Below the pieces are notes generated by a model. That model was not told the DNA's origin and searched no databases. It worked only from the letters and a program-made list of their open reading frames with translations. The position numbers were made by a program, and so were the translations under genes. Of a stretch of DNA of 64,000 nt, positions 43,579 through 53,798 are shown in pieces. Origin of the DNA: Pseudo-nitzschia pungens (taxonomy: Eukaryota; Bacillariophyta; Bacillariophyceae; Bacillariales; Bacillariaceae); NCBI GenBank assembly GCA_037355855.1, contig CM074762.1, positions 5,146,001 through 5,210,000 on the forward strand, given 5' to 3'. Position 1 is the stretch's first letter, and each line of letters opens with the position of its first letter.

Positions 43579-44355
43579 ATGGAAGCTGGTTTCGATCCAA
43601 CAAGAACAGGAGTAGTAGCAGCAGCAACAGCGACCATACATACCGCGAGGCACCGTAAATATCGCCAGGCCATTCGGTTCCGTGCGAGTCTGCCCGCTCT
43701 TGTGGTTGTGGTTTTTGTTGCCAGCATTGCCGCAACAATGCTCCCGCCGTCGTCGTCGTTGCTGACGTCGTCGCTCGGGAAGAAGACCACCGCAGTTTTG
43801 GGTGCGAGGGCGTTTCGATTGCGTCCCGTTGGGACGGTTCCGCGCTCGACGAAATCTCTCGGCGGCGTCGGCGGCGGCAGCAGCGGCTTCGGCTTCGGAC
43901 CTTCCACGACGAGCCGCCTCTTGGCCAGCGTCACGGGACCCGTCTACGACGCCAATCCGAACAACGCGGCGGGCGCCAGCGGCAGCGCCCCCGCGAATTC
44001 CGACAAGAGGGTGACGGTGACCCTGTACACCAAAGAGGGCTGCACCCTCTGCGACAGGGTCAAGGACGTCCTGGCGCAGCTCCGGGACGAACCCGGCTGC
44101 GGTCACGCCCTCCGGCAGGTGGACATCACCGACGACGACCAAACCGCGAGCTGGGACCGGTACAAGTACGACATTCCCGTCCTGCACATTCGATGCGGCG
44201 GCGACGGCACCGAAAACGACGGCAGCGACGGCGACGTGTACTGGACCAAGCACCGGTTGACCGAGGAGGAAGCCCGCGAGGCACTGGCCGAAGCAAGGAC
44301 CGGATCCTTTCGGGAGCGAAGGGGCCGACCGAACGCGGCCGCCATGGAGCGGTGA
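43579..44355 (+). CDS. Glutaredoxin-like DUF836 protein, probably plastid targeted
   Basis: 258 residues, ATG 43579. The thioredoxin-fold domain starts near residue 144: VTVTLYTKEGCTLCDRVKDVL, with redox pair C155-x-x-C158, then HALRQVDITDDD and YDIPVLHIRC with the cis-Pro, as in the glutaredoxin-like DUF836 family (bacterial and plant plastid members). The first 55 residues hold a hydrophobic core (LPALVVVVFVASIAA); GARAFRLRP at 76-84 resembles the diatom plastid ASAFAP cleavage motif, so targeting to the plastid is inferred. Substrate unknown. GCAAC pentamers follow the stop at 44391-44421. Confidence 0.82.
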   Translation: MEAGFDPTRTGVVAAATATIHTARHRKYRQAIRFRASLPALVVVVFVASIAATMLPPSSSLLTSSLGKKTTAVLGARAFRLRPVGTVPRSTKSLGGVGGGSSGFGFGPSTTSRLLASVTGPVYDANPNNAAGASGSAPANSDKRVTVTLYTKEGCTLCDRVKDVLAQLRDEPGCGHALRQVDITDDDQTASWDRYKYDIPVLHIRCGGDGTENDGSDGDVYWTKHRLTEEEAREALAEARTGSFRERRGRPNAAAMER

Positions 44356-44865
44356 CCCGAGCCGAAGAGAGAAGGAGGGCACCGCGGCGCAACGCAACGC
44401 AACGAAACGCAACGCAACGCAACTCAATTGAAATGAAACGTGTGATGGTCGAAATGGACTGGAATGGACTGGAATCGCAAATTGAGTCGATTGGTTTCGG
44501 GTATGAATTCATTGTGTAGTTCCGATTGTTCTTTAGTCCTATTGCTTGAGTGAGTGAGTGAGTTGTAGACTGAATATGCTTCTGCTGCTGCTGCTGCTGC
44601 TCTCTTCTTTTGAAATACGAAGTCCCTACACGTACGCCATTCTATTTTATTCTATTATCATCTACTCTATTGTGTCGTTGGCAACGCAATTCCAACGGAA
44701 ATTGTAGTTTCACCGCGGGAACGTTTTTGCCGCAGCGCCATCCCTTAATAGATAGAGTTTTTGGTGTGTGTGTGTCTGTCTGTCTGTCTGACTGACTTGG
44801 ATTGCGTTCGTGTTCGGACCCAGTAGATTCTCCAACAACCCACAAATCCAACCAATCAGAACAAC
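44356..44865. other. Intergenic, convergent 3' regions
   Basis: GCAAC array at 44391-44421, GAGT and CTG repeats near 44550-44602, a GTCT run at about 44776-44790. No gene. Confidence 0.5.
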
Positions 44866-46236
44866 CTAGTCCTCGCCGTCATCGTCGTCCTCTTCTTCTC
44901 CTCCACCGACTCCCAACACGGCCTCCCTCCCGTACTCAAAGGCCACGAATCCAATGGCGGTGGGCACCGACGCCATCCCGAGAGTTCGAAGGCTAACGCC
45001 GGGACGAACCGCCCTCGCCATTTCCAACCGCCAGTTAGTCGACGAAGCTCCCGGTTCGGCGGCGGCGGCGGCGACCGCACGGGCAAATCCCTCGGTCCGG
45101 TCCCCGACCAGCTGCTGGGCGATTCCCGCGCCGCCGCCAGCGAGGGCCACCGCCGCGAGGCGTTGCTCAAAGTCGTAGTTGTCGTTTTCGGTTTCGTTTT
45201 CGTCATCGTCCGCAGTTGTCGTTGTCGTTGTCGTTGCGGTGGTCAGCGGTAGCGTTCGCATCAGCCCGCGCTTGAGGGTCTCGTACGATCCAAAGAGCAC
45301 CGCGTGCGATACGGAGTGGTGCAGAAATCGTGGCAGGAACGATGGCGAAACAAAAGAAGAAGATGCCGAAAACAATGCCGTCGACGCGGATGCCGCCGCC
45401 GCCGACGACGACGACGCCGAAAACAGACTCGTGCGCAGCAATCGCGTGGCCGTGACGAATCCCTCGATGGCGCTTCCGAGGAAAGCGTGGGCGCTCCCGG
45501 CGCAGAATCCCGCCCCGTAGTGCCAGGCCAACGGCGGGGGCAACGAGGGCCGCTCGGTCCCGCTCGCCGCCAAAACCGTGCCGCCGCTGCCGCTCCCGCA
45601 GCCGTTTTGATCGGTGCGCGGCTCGTTCCATTCCAGCAATCCCTCGTAGGTCGAAAAGACGGCCGCCCCGAGAATCGTGTTTTTGGCCAGGCCTCCGGCA
45701 AAAATCCGCAGCCGACTCGCTACCGAAGTTGGGTTGGAATTGGAATTGGCATTCGCGGTAGTTGCAGTTGTAGTTGTAGTTGCAGTATTGGAAGTGGCAT
45801 TGGAAGTGGCGTTTGCCTCGCTGGCCTCGGCCACGACGTCGAATCCGGTGGCGGCGCGGTCCGACACCCTGGCCACCCTCCGGATGCGTTGGGTTGCGCG
45901 TGCCGCCGCAAGACCCGGGCTCGGCTTGGCGTTCGGGACGTTGCTGCTTCTGGGCAGGGGGAGGCGACCGACCGCGGCGCGGCTGGCCCCCTGGCGAGCC
46001 GCCGATCGGGCAATGCCCCGGGCGAGACCCGCCGATTCGGGGGAATGCTCGTGTTCGCGTTCGCGTTCGTGCTCTTGTTCGGCGGGTGATTGTCGTTCGT
46101 GCTGTTGCTGTTTTTCTTGCGGAGATTCGCTGGCCTCGGTGGCTACGATTGCGTTTGTGTTTGACGTTTCGTCCCCGTTTGCGGCTGGGCGACTACGAGT
46201 GGTTGGAGGCGACGGTAATGGCGGTGGCTGCTGCAT
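44866..46236 (-). CDS. Mitochondrial-carrier-like membrane protein
   Basis: 456 residues, ATG 46236, single exon. The first 170 residues are low complexity (Gln, Glu/Arg/His, then Ala/Thr/Asn). The rest has carrier-like blocks: LRIFAGGLAKNTILGAAVFSTYEGLLEW, YGAGFCAGSAHAFLGSAIEGFVTATRLL, FLHHSVSHAVLFGSYETLKRGLMR, LAAVALAGGGAGIAQQLVGDRTEGFARA, and LGMASVPTAIGFVAFEYGREAVL. The alternation of Gly-rich odd helices and (F/Y)E/(Y/F)GREA even helices fits three mitochondrial carrier repeats, but the PX[DE]XX[KR] signatures are not clear, so it is a diverged member. Substrate unknown. Confidence 0.6.
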   Translation of the reverse strand: MQQPPPLPSPPTTRSRPAANGDETSNTNAIVATEASESPQEKQQQHERQSPAEQEHEREREHEHSPESAGLARGIARSAARQGASRAAVGRLPLPRSSNVPNAKPSPGLAAARATQRIRRVARVSDRAATGFDVVAEASEANATSNATSNTATTTTTATTANANSNSNPTSVASRLRIFAGGLAKNTILGAAVFSTYEGLLEWNEPRTDQNGCGSGSGGTVLAASGTERPSLPPPLAWHYGAGFCAGSAHAFLGSAIEGFVTATRLLRTSLFSASSSSAAAASASTALFSASSSFVSPSFLPRFLHHSVSHAVLFGSYETLKRGLMRTLPLTTATTTTTTTADDDENETENDNYDFEQRLAAVALAGGGAGIAQQLVGDRTEGFARAVAAAAAEPGASSTNWRLEMARAVRPGVSLRTLGMASVPTAIGFVAFEYGREAVLGVGGGEEEDDDDGED

Positions 46237-46716
46237 CTTGGTTTGTACTTGTCGGTTGAATTCGATTCGATTCTGGCTCGGCTCGGCTCGGCTCTTGTTT
46301 GTTTTGTTTTGCTTTGCCTTTTTTTGTTAGTTACTTCAGTTTACTGTTGGTTACGTTTTGGAGTGGGTCGGGAACGGGTCGTGGCGGTATTACTAACGGA
46401 GAAAGATAGGAATCCTCAATCCTCCGCCGACTGCTGCGATACCGTACGGTTGTATCCCAAGTGTCACGGTTTACCACACATCATGCGCTGGATTGTGACG
46501 ATTGGTGCACCAAAACGGAGATTGAAAAAAAAAAAAAAAACCGTACGGTAAATAATAAGAGAAAATATGATGAAGTGGTAGTAAACCTTACTCATCTTCG
46601 TAGCACTTGTAACCTTACTTGTACGAAATTACTTGTAACCTTAAGGTTACCGTAATTACGCACGGTAACCTTAATGCGAGGCAAATCCAGAAAGAGAGGG
46701 TTGTGATGATCATCAT
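46237..46716. other. Intergenic
   Basis: GGCTC pentamers at 46271-46290 and TGTTT runs lie in the 5' leader of the carrier-like gene. 46560-46680 consists of TAACCTTACT, GGTTACCGTA and similar words. No gene. Confidence 0.45.
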
Positions 46717-47155
46717 CTGGGCCATCCGATGGTTTTATTTGCGCGGTTTTTGAGGACCGCGCGAAAAGTTATAACCGTTACAAACCGTTAACGACCGTTA
46801 ACTTTAGACGCATAACTATGCGTCTAAAAAATTTTTTAGACGAATAACTATGCGTCTAAAAACGTTTTTAGACGCATAACTATGCGTCTAAAAAATATGC
46901 GTCTTGCGTCTAACTTTAGACGCACTGTGCGTCTAAAATTTTTTTAGACGCATAATTATGCGTCTAGACGCATTGGTCCTGTATAATCGTACGCAGGCTA
47001 GTACAAGTTTTAGACGCATAATTATGCGTCTAAAAATATTGTCTTGTATAATCATACGTAGCCTAGTACAAGTTTTAGAGTACAAGTTTTAGACACGCTA
47101 CCGGTAACTTACTCGATTCGGTTGTTATTCGATACTCAAGCAAACGAGGTGCGAG

Positions 47156-47160
47156 CAAGG
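47156..47160. repeat. Target-site duplication CAAGG, left copy
   Basis: Repeated at 53067-53071 immediately beyond the right LTR. Confidence 0.92.
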
Positions 47161-47355
47161 TGCCGTGCACCGGAATACAGTCACGAGCCCACTCGGGACT
47201 GGATTAAGGATAGGGATAAAAGAAAAGATTAGCGATCCGATGGAATCGCCGATTCAGGAGGGTTGCTGGATCTGTAGCAAATAGACTAATCAATAGAGCT
47301 CACAATTTGCATATCACTACTATTTTCTAATCACTAGTAGACCCGGGGTATGGCA
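47161..47355 (+). repeat. 5' LTR of the gypsy element
   Basis: 195 bp, TG...CA, identical by eye to 52872-53066. Confidence 0.94.
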
Positions 47356-48137
47356 TGATTTTAAAATCAAGCTGAGCGCTGATGACCATGAGCAGAAAGG
47401 TACCGATCGACCAAGGCATCGACGGGACCGAAAGACTGCCTAAAATGGAGGCGCAGAGAAGCAAAAACAGGGAGAAGGATATCCAGTGTCTGCAGCACAA
47501 GGAAGACCGACCCCAGCAACTGTTGGCGCCCAAAGGAGGGAGCAACAGCAGCAACAGAGACACCTAAGTACCTAAACAGGACCATGGTCGACAGCAAAAA
47601 ACAATCGAACAAAGAAATAATGAAATAAGTGTCGAAAAAGTGACACATAATCCAGTGAGTGGACTAATTGGACCAACACTGAGTGGATGGACAGACCGAA
47701 TAGGGGATGCCAACCAAAACCGAAGTATACGGATATCCGGAAAGGTATATAATGAATACCTAAACACCACCAATCCCACGGGAAACGGGAAGTGGGACCG
47801 GCCCGGTGATTGCTTAATAGAGAAGCAACGCCGGAGAACCACGGGAATCGAATCCCACGAAATAAAAACAGAAACAACTCCGGAGAACCACAGGATTCCC
47901 GGGAACTAAAGAGAGAAACAACTCCCACCACTGGACAAGCCTAAAGCAAAATCAGTTACAACACGGAATAACGTGTATTACGAAAGGGGAAAATCAGTTA
48001 CAACACGGGATATCGTGTGGACAAAGAGAAAACTGGAGCAAACTGAAACAACCACTTTTTGCTCATTTCCACCCCAAATAACAACTTACAGAAAAACTGT
48101 AACTAAACTAAAGTAAATAAAAAGAAACTGATTAACC
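47356..48137 (+). other. Gypsy 5' leader, non-coding
   Basis: 780-base untranslated leader with two internal direct repeats: CCGGAGAACCAC(A/G)GG... at about 47831 and 47880, and AAAATCAGTTACAACACGG at 47948 and 47990. Possible packaging or translation signals by position only. Confidence 0.55.
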
Positions 48138-49577
48138 ATGGCGTCTAAAGGAACCAAACTGAAACCTTTCAACATCACACGGGAGGACTGGCCGGAAGAC
48201 GCCAACACCGTAAAGATGAATGTAGACAGCGAACAAGGTGGAATCGCATTCAGCGACTACCTGAAGGTTCTCAATGGTACTGAAAGACCGGAACTCTTCC
48301 TTATCTGGAAGAGAGACTTTGACCAGAAAATTGCTGGCAATGACAAACTCCACGGAGACCAGAAATTGGAGGTTCTACAGCGAATTCTCTCTACTGAGGC
48401 ACTCGGACTTGTCCAGCGAACGCTCGCTCGGACCTACTTGGCCGAACCAACCCACAAGGTCCATCACACCAGACACGTACAGAAAAAGATCCAAGAGATC
48501 GAGCAAAGGGACCAAGCAAACATCCTACTATCAATGGGGCAAGACGCCACCGAAACTCCCACGGGAGCCTCCAAGGAGACGGCAAAGGAGAAATCTCCAA
48601 ACGCCGACAAAACCGACACAGCCACGGCGAGATCGGACAAAGAATCGGAGACCGACAACCTCGAGTCTCCAATCCCAAAGAAGAAGGTCGCAAGCGCCCT
48701 CATCCAGTACTACCAATCCCAGGAGTACAGAAAGGATGTCATCGAGGAATGCATGCATGCCCTCAAGCTCAAAATCTTTGGCAATGACCAACACGGCAAG
48801 CGCTCGTACATCGTCCTCCGCCGATTCATGCGAGGCATGCGCGTGGACCTCAAACATGGCATTAGAGCCTGGGCCAATCGAATGGCCGAACTCCAAAGCT
48901 ACCTCCCAGACTGCCTCTGGGAATGTGGCAGTGACCAAATGGAAACACCACGAAGTTTCACCCAAGGAGAAATGAAGGAAATATTGGATTCCAACATGAC
49001 CCACTCCCAACGCGAGAAGCTGGAGCACATTAGTTGGGACCTCTACACCCACTCCTTTAACACCACTATCGACAAGCTCGAAAATCTGGAAATCACCATC
49101 CGGAAGGAAGCAGTAATGCAACAACGCATCACCGACCTCGAAAAGCAGACCGGTGTCACCAAGAAGACCCCCAAGGCCGCATCTGGGGGAGGAACCCACC
49201 ACGGGAAATCCCCTGGCAAAAAGAAGCGTCCTGTGGACAACAGCAACAAACAGCTATGCAAGACCTGTGGCAAGGTCCATGCCGGCAAATGCTGGAAACT
49301 AACCGGTGGTCCCCACAAGAAGGGGAAGTTCGACCGGGAAACCATCAACCTGCTCAAGGAGCACTTTGTGGCAAAAGAACAAGACTCGGACAACGAGCAA
49401 CACTCCAAACCCCACTGGGGAAGGAACTTATCGAACCACGAGTACTCTTACGTACTGGCCACGGCCCAAGCTGACCATGAAGTCTCCGATGACGAGATCG
49501 ACATCTCCGAACGGGAACTCAAAGAGTACAGAAGAAAGTACCGGAAAACCTTCAAAAAGAAAGGTTCCCACAACTGA
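48138..49577 (+). CDS. Gypsy Gag-like protein (479 aa)
   Basis: Starts MASKGTKLKPFNITREDWPED; an alpha-helical capsid-like region (IQYYQSQEYRKDVIEECMHAL, RRFMRGMRVDLKHGIRAWANRMAEL) follows, then a basic linker and a short zinc-knuckle-like C-x2-C-x3-H-x3-C (CKTCGKVHAGKC, residues about 374-385), tighter than the retroviral CX2CX4HX4C. Acidic then basic C-terminus. TGA stop at 49575-49577 directly abuts the Pol ATG. Confidence 0.88.
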   Translation: MASKGTKLKPFNITREDWPEDANTVKMNVDSEQGGIAFSDYLKVLNGTERPELFLIWKRDFDQKIAGNDKLHGDQKLEVLQRILSTEALGLVQRTLARTYLAEPTHKVHHTRHVQKKIQEIEQRDQANILLSMGQDATETPTGASKETAKEKSPNADKTDTATARSDKESETDNLESPIPKKKVASALIQYYQSQEYRKDVIEECMHALKLKIFGNDQHGKRSYIVLRRFMRGMRVDLKHGIRAWANRMAELQSYLPDCLWECGSDQMETPRSFTQGEMKEILDSNMTHSQREKLEHISWDLYTHSFNTTIDKLENLEITIRKEAVMQQRITDLEKQTGVTKKTPKAASGGGTHHGKSPGKKKRPVDNSNKQLCKTCGKVHAGKCWKLTGGPHKKGKFDRETINLLKEHFVAKEQDSDNEQHSKPHWGRNLSNHEYSYVLATAQADHEVSDDEIDISERELKEYRRKYRKTFKKKGSHN

Positions 49578-52500
49578 ATGGCCGATACCATCCACTCGGG
49601 ACCCCGCATCATCAACAGGTTTGCGGACGTCTGTGTGGAGGTATTGGACCACAAGGGAAGGGGGAGGATGCTCCGGGGCCTACTAGACTCTGGCTGCTCC
49701 AAATCCATCATACTAAGGCAATTTGTCGACCGAAGTCAACTAACGAACCGAGACCAAAGATCTGTCACCTACAACACGTACGGAGGCAAGTTCAGAACCA
49801 AGTCTGCGGCTTCAGTGGGACTAAGGCTGATAGAATTTTCAAACTCTAAGACCATCAAATGGACCTTCCAAGTGGATGAGTATCATCACCATGAGGAAGT
49901 ACCCTATGACATGATTATAGGATCCGATCTAATGGCACAACTGGGACTGGACATAAAATACAGCTCCCGAACAATAGAATGGCAGGGTGACACTATTCCC
50001 ATGAAGGGGATGGGGGAGCTCTCGAACCCGGACAAATGTGAGGCAGTATTCTTTGCCAACACACAGAGTCCAATCCTCCAACAAGAGGAAGAAAGGCAAG
50101 CCAAAATCTTGGACGCAGACTACTCCAAAGTCGATATAGACGCTATGGTCAACGAACTAGAGATTACTGCGGAATCCAAGGAAGCCTTGAAGAAAACACT
50201 GAAGAAATTCCCGACACTCTTTGGAGGAGGTCTGGGACTACTGAAGAACATAGAACCGGTGTCCATTGAACTCCAACCAGGGGTCAAACCGGTCCGACAG
50301 AGGTACTACTCCGTACCCCATGCCTTTGAACAGGCACTACGAAAGGAGATCACCAGGCTCTGTGACATCGGGGTATTGGAAAAACTCCCCCACGATGATG
50401 ACTCACCATGGGCGTCCCCGACCTTCTGTCAACCAAAGAAAACAGGCGATATCCGAGTTCTCACCGACTTCCGGAAAATGAACGCCGCCATCCAACGAAA
50501 ACCATTCCCACTACCACGAATAGGGGAAACAATCCAAAGGCTCCAAAAGTTCAAATCAGCTACGGCGCTGGACTTGTCCCAAGGTTACTACACCATCCCC
50601 ATCTGCAAAGAGAGCCAGAAAATCTGTTCCACCATTCTGCCGTGGGGAAAGTATGCCTACAAGAGACTAGCAATGGGGATTGCTTGTGCGCCGGATATCT
50701 TCCAATCGGTCATGATGAACCTACTAGGGGATCTGGACTACGTTCTTGTCTATATTGATGATATCCTGATCATTCAGCGGGAGGGAGAATCTGAACAGGA
50801 TCACCTCAACAAAATCGATACAGTCCTACAAAGACTGGATGACGCCGGCTTTCGAGCCAACCTACGAAAATCCTTTTTCATGCAAAAAGAAGTGGAATAT
50901 CTGGGATTTCTGTTAACAACAGAGGGCATTCAGCCCCAGCCAAAGAAGCTGGAGGCGATGAAGCGCCTGGAAGCCCCCAAGAACACCAAGCAACTCAAGA
51001 TGTTCCTTGGAATGGTAAATTTCTACCGGGACATGTGGAAGCGCCGCTCCCACATCCTAGCCCCTCTGAACAAACTAGCAGGGAAAAAGGGCAAAATGAA
51101 TTGGTACTGGGGTCCAGCAGAGCAGAAAGCTTTCATGGAGGCGAAGAGGATGCTCGCAGATGAAGCGAAACTCGCATTCCCGGATTTCACGAAACCATTT
51201 CATCTCTACTCAGACGCCAGCGATAGGCAACTGGGAGCCACGGTATGCCAGGACGGCAAGCCCCTTGGTTTCTACACCCGGAAGCTGAACTCGGCGCAGC
51301 TCAACTACACTGTTGGAGAAAAAGAACTCCTGGGCATAGTAGAAGGCCTGAAGGCATTCGAAGGAATCCTACGAGGACAAGATGTGATTATTCACACAGA
51401 CCACCTTAACCTGCTCTATCAGCAGATGCCCACCCAACGGATGGTCCGGTGGAGACTCCTCATGGAGGAGTTCCACCCCGTAGTCAAGCATGTGGCTGGC
51501 AAAGACAACGATGCAGCAGATGCACTATCACGACTGGATATTACGGATGACCCAGCAGATACGGTGGAATGGCTACCACCAAATAAGCCCCTCACCTACG
51601 CGGATGAGGAAGAGCACCTCCGGCAACTCCTATTCCCACTTGGAGAAGCGCCGGAAGAATTCCAGGGCAATAGTGCATTCCCACTTGCCCCGGACATGAT
51701 TCAGTTCTACCAGCAAAAGGACACAGGAATCATGAGAGCTCTGGAAAAAGACAATCGACTAACCACCAAAATGGTGGAAGGTTACAACCTAATCCACAAA
51801 GAAGGAAAGATTCTGATTCCCGACAAACTCAAGGACAGAGTCATGGAATGGTACCACAGCATGTTGGTCCACCCCGGAGAAAAGAGAATGGAACAGAGCA
51901 TACGCTCAGTGTTCACCTGGAAAGGCCTACGGAAGGACGTTCAGGACCTCTGCAAACACTGCCACGCGTGTCAGATGTTTAAGAAGAGTGGCCGGAAGAA
52001 GTATGGACTACTACCGGAAAAAGCAGCTGAGGTCACCAAATGGCAGAGGGTCAATGTGGACCTCTGGGGACCTGCAACTGTCCACAACAAAAATGGTAAA
52101 GACTACCAAATCCATGTCCTCACCATGGTGGACCCAGTGACCGGATGGTTTGAACTGGCTCACCTGAAGGACTCCCCAAATGCAGCAGAAACTCAACGAT
52201 TGTTGGATAGTACCTGGCTGGCAAGATATCCGCGCCCAAAGGAAATTGGCTTTGATGGCGGGAGTGAGTTCAAAGCAGAGTTCCAAGAGCTCTGCGAGAA
52301 CATGGGGATGAAAAGAAAGCCCAGTGGTGCTTGGAACCCACAATCCAACTCAGTTTTGGAAAGAATCCACCAGGTCCTGAAGGACTGCCTATTGTCTTTC
52401 AACCTGGAACAAAGAGACCTCCACGAGAAGGACCCTTTTGAGGAATTCACCACCAAGGCAGCATATGCTATCAGAAGCGCCATCCACACAACGCTGGGGT

Positions 52501-52847
52501 ATTCCCCAGCACAACTGGTGTTTGGAAGGGACATGTTCATGCCCGTGAATTTCCCAGTAGATTGGGAAGCAATCCAAGCAAGGAAGCAGAAAAGCATCCA
52601 CAAGAGCAACATCAGGGAAAACCAGAAGAGGATCCCCCATGTCTATAAAGAAGGAGACTATGTCACCCTGGAAAGGAAGGGCATTATTCCAAAACTATCC
52701 TTCCCACGGCAAGGACCTTACAAGGTGCTCAAGGCCCATGATAATGGAACTGTAACTATTGAAACTGCTCCTTTTGTAACTGACCGGGTTAACATCAGGA
52801 GAGTCCATCCCTATTATTGCAGGGGTAGTCCTGAACCAGAGAAGTAA
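49578..52847 (+). CDS. Gypsy Pol polyprotein (1089 aa)
   Basis: ATG follows the Gag stop with no gap, so Pol is made either by reinitiation or by stop-codon bypass. Protease LLDSGCSKS at about residue 35; reverse transcriptase with ALDLSQGYYTIP and YIDDI (about 391-395); RNase H LYSDASDRQLGA (Asp about 546) and IIHTDHLNLL; integrase zinc finger H-x-H...CKHCHAC; integrase core D in VNVDLWGP (about 826), D in GFDGGSEF (about 892) and E in SVLERIHQ (about 928); C-terminal GPYKV module. Intact, with identical LTRs, so possibly active. Confidence 0.95.
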   Translation: MADTIHSGPRIINRFADVCVEVLDHKGRGRMLRGLLDSGCSKSIILRQFVDRSQLTNRDQRSVTYNTYGGKFRTKSAASVGLRLIEFSNSKTIKWTFQVDEYHHHEEVPYDMIIGSDLMAQLGLDIKYSSRTIEWQGDTIPMKGMGELSNPDKCEAVFFANTQSPILQQEEERQAKILDADYSKVDIDAMVNELEITAESKEALKKTLKKFPTLFGGGLGLLKNIEPVSIELQPGVKPVRQRYYSVPHAFEQALRKEITRLCDIGVLEKLPHDDDSPWASPTFCQPKKTGDIRVLTDFRKMNAAIQRKPFPLPRIGETIQRLQKFKSATALDLSQGYYTIPICKESQKICSTILPWGKYAYKRLAMGIACAPDIFQSVMMNLLGDLDYVLVYIDDILIIQREGESEQDHLNKIDTVLQRLDDAGFRANLRKSFFMQKEVEYLGFLLTTEGIQPQPKKLEAMKRLEAPKNTKQLKMFLGMVNFYRDMWKRRSHILAPLNKLAGKKGKMNWYWGPAEQKAFMEAKRMLADEAKLAFPDFTKPFHLYSDASDRQLGATVCQDGKPLGFYTRKLNSAQLNYTVGEKELLGIVEGLKAFEGILRGQDVIIHTDHLNLLYQQMPTQRMVRWRLLMEEFHPVVKHVAGKDNDAADALSRLDITDDPADTVEWLPPNKPLTYADEEEHLRQLLFPLGEAPEEFQGNSAFPLAPDMIQFYQQKDTGIMRALEKDNRLTTKMVEGYNLIHKEGKILIPDKLKDRVMEWYHSMLVHPGEKRMEQSIRSVFTWKGLRKDVQDLCKHCHACQMFKKSGRKKYGLLPEKAAEVTKWQRVNVDLWGPATVHNKNGKDYQIHVLTMVDPVTGWFELAHLKDSPNAAETQRLLDSTWLARYPRPKEIGFDGGSEFKAEFQELCENMGMKRKPSGAWNPQSNSVLERIHQVLKDCLLSFNLEQRDLHEKDPFEEFTTKAAYAIRSAIHTTLGYSPAQLVFGRDMFMPVNFPVDWEAIQARKQKSIHKSNIRENQKRIPHVYKEGDYVTLERKGIIPKLSFPRQGPYKVLKAHDNGTVTIETAPFVTDRVNIRRVHPYYCRGSPEPEK

Positions 52848-52871
52848 TTGTTACAGTACCATGGAGGAGCA

Positions 52872-53066
52872 TGCCGTGCACCGGAATACAGTCACGAGCC
52901 CACTCGGGACTGGATTAAGGATAGGGATAAAAGAAAAGATTAGCGATCCGATGGAATCGCCGATTCAGGAGGGTTGCTGGATCTGTAGCAAATAGACTAA
53001 TCAATAGAGCTCACAATTTGCATATCACTACTATTTTCTAATCACTAGTAGACCCGGGGTATGGCA
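52872..53066 (+). repeat. 3' LTR of the gypsy element
   Basis: Identical by eye to 47161-47355; preceded by the purine-rich ATGGAGGAGCA tract. Confidence 0.94.
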
Positions 53067-53071
53067 CAAGG
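53067..53071. repeat. Target-site duplication CAAGG, right copy
   Basis: Matches 47156-47160. Confidence 0.92.
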
Positions 53072-53385
53072 TGATACGCTATCACCTTGCTCGCACCTCG
53101 TATGATACGCTACTTATACTCGATTCAGTTGATATTCGATACTCAAGCAATCGAGGTGCGAGCAAGGTGAAAGTACGCTACTCGATTCGGTTGTTATTCG
53201 ATACTTAACCAACCGGTACAACGCGATACTCCATCCCGTGTTATTCGATACTCAAGCAATCGAGGTGCGAAGAAGGTGAAAGTACGCTACTCGATTCGGT
53301 TGTTATTCGATACTTAACCAACCGGTACAATGCGATACTCCATCCAGTGTTATTCGATACGGTACTCAAGCAATCCATTTGAGAG
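53072..53385. repeat. Tandem repeat, about 109-bp unit
   Basis: GTACGCTACTCGATTCGGTTG begins units at about 53172 and 53281; partial units occur before 53160 and at 47110-47160 left of the gypsy element. Each unit contains TTATTCGATACT twice. This array belongs to the foldback element and was the target of the gypsy insertion. Confidence 0.75.
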
Positions 53386-53798
53386 TGTTTTTGCGTTATG
53401 CGTCTAATAATTTTTCAGTTTACTACTGAGTTCTACGCGAATTTGGACCAGTTGTGCGTCTAAAAAAAGTTTAGACGCATAACTCTGTAGAATTGTACAC
53501 ACGTTAGTACATGTTTTAGACGCATAAGTTATGCGTCTAAAAATTTTTTAGACGCATAGTTATGCGTCTAATATTAGACGCATAATCGTGGGTTATGCGT
53601 CTAATATTAGACGCATAACTATGCGTCTAAAAAAGGTTTTAGACGCATAGTTATGCGTCTAAAAAAGGTTTTAGACGCATAGTTATGCGTCTAAAAAAGT
53701 TTTTAGACGCATAATTTTAACGTCTATAACGGTTTTAACGGTTATAATTTTTCGCGCGGTCCTCAAAAACCGCGCGCAAATAAAACCATCGGATGGCC

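Larger units (their letters stand above)
47161..53066 (+). mobile_element. Complete Ty3/gypsy LTR retrotransposon
   Basis: 5.9-kb element with 195-bp LTRs (47161-47355, 52872-53066) that start TG, end CA and are identical by eye, flanked by CAAGG (47156-47160 and 53067-53071). Gag and Pol are separate ORFs; Pol order protease, reverse transcriptase, RNase H, integrase defines Ty3/gypsy. Inserted into the tandem repeats of the foldback element, so it is younger than that element. No tRNA primer site could be matched after 47355. Confidence 0.95.

Noticed and set aside
46803..47095. CRISPR-like repeat array
   Set aside because: Units are palindromes of variable spacing without distinct spacers, inside an inverted-repeat element of a eukaryotic genome.
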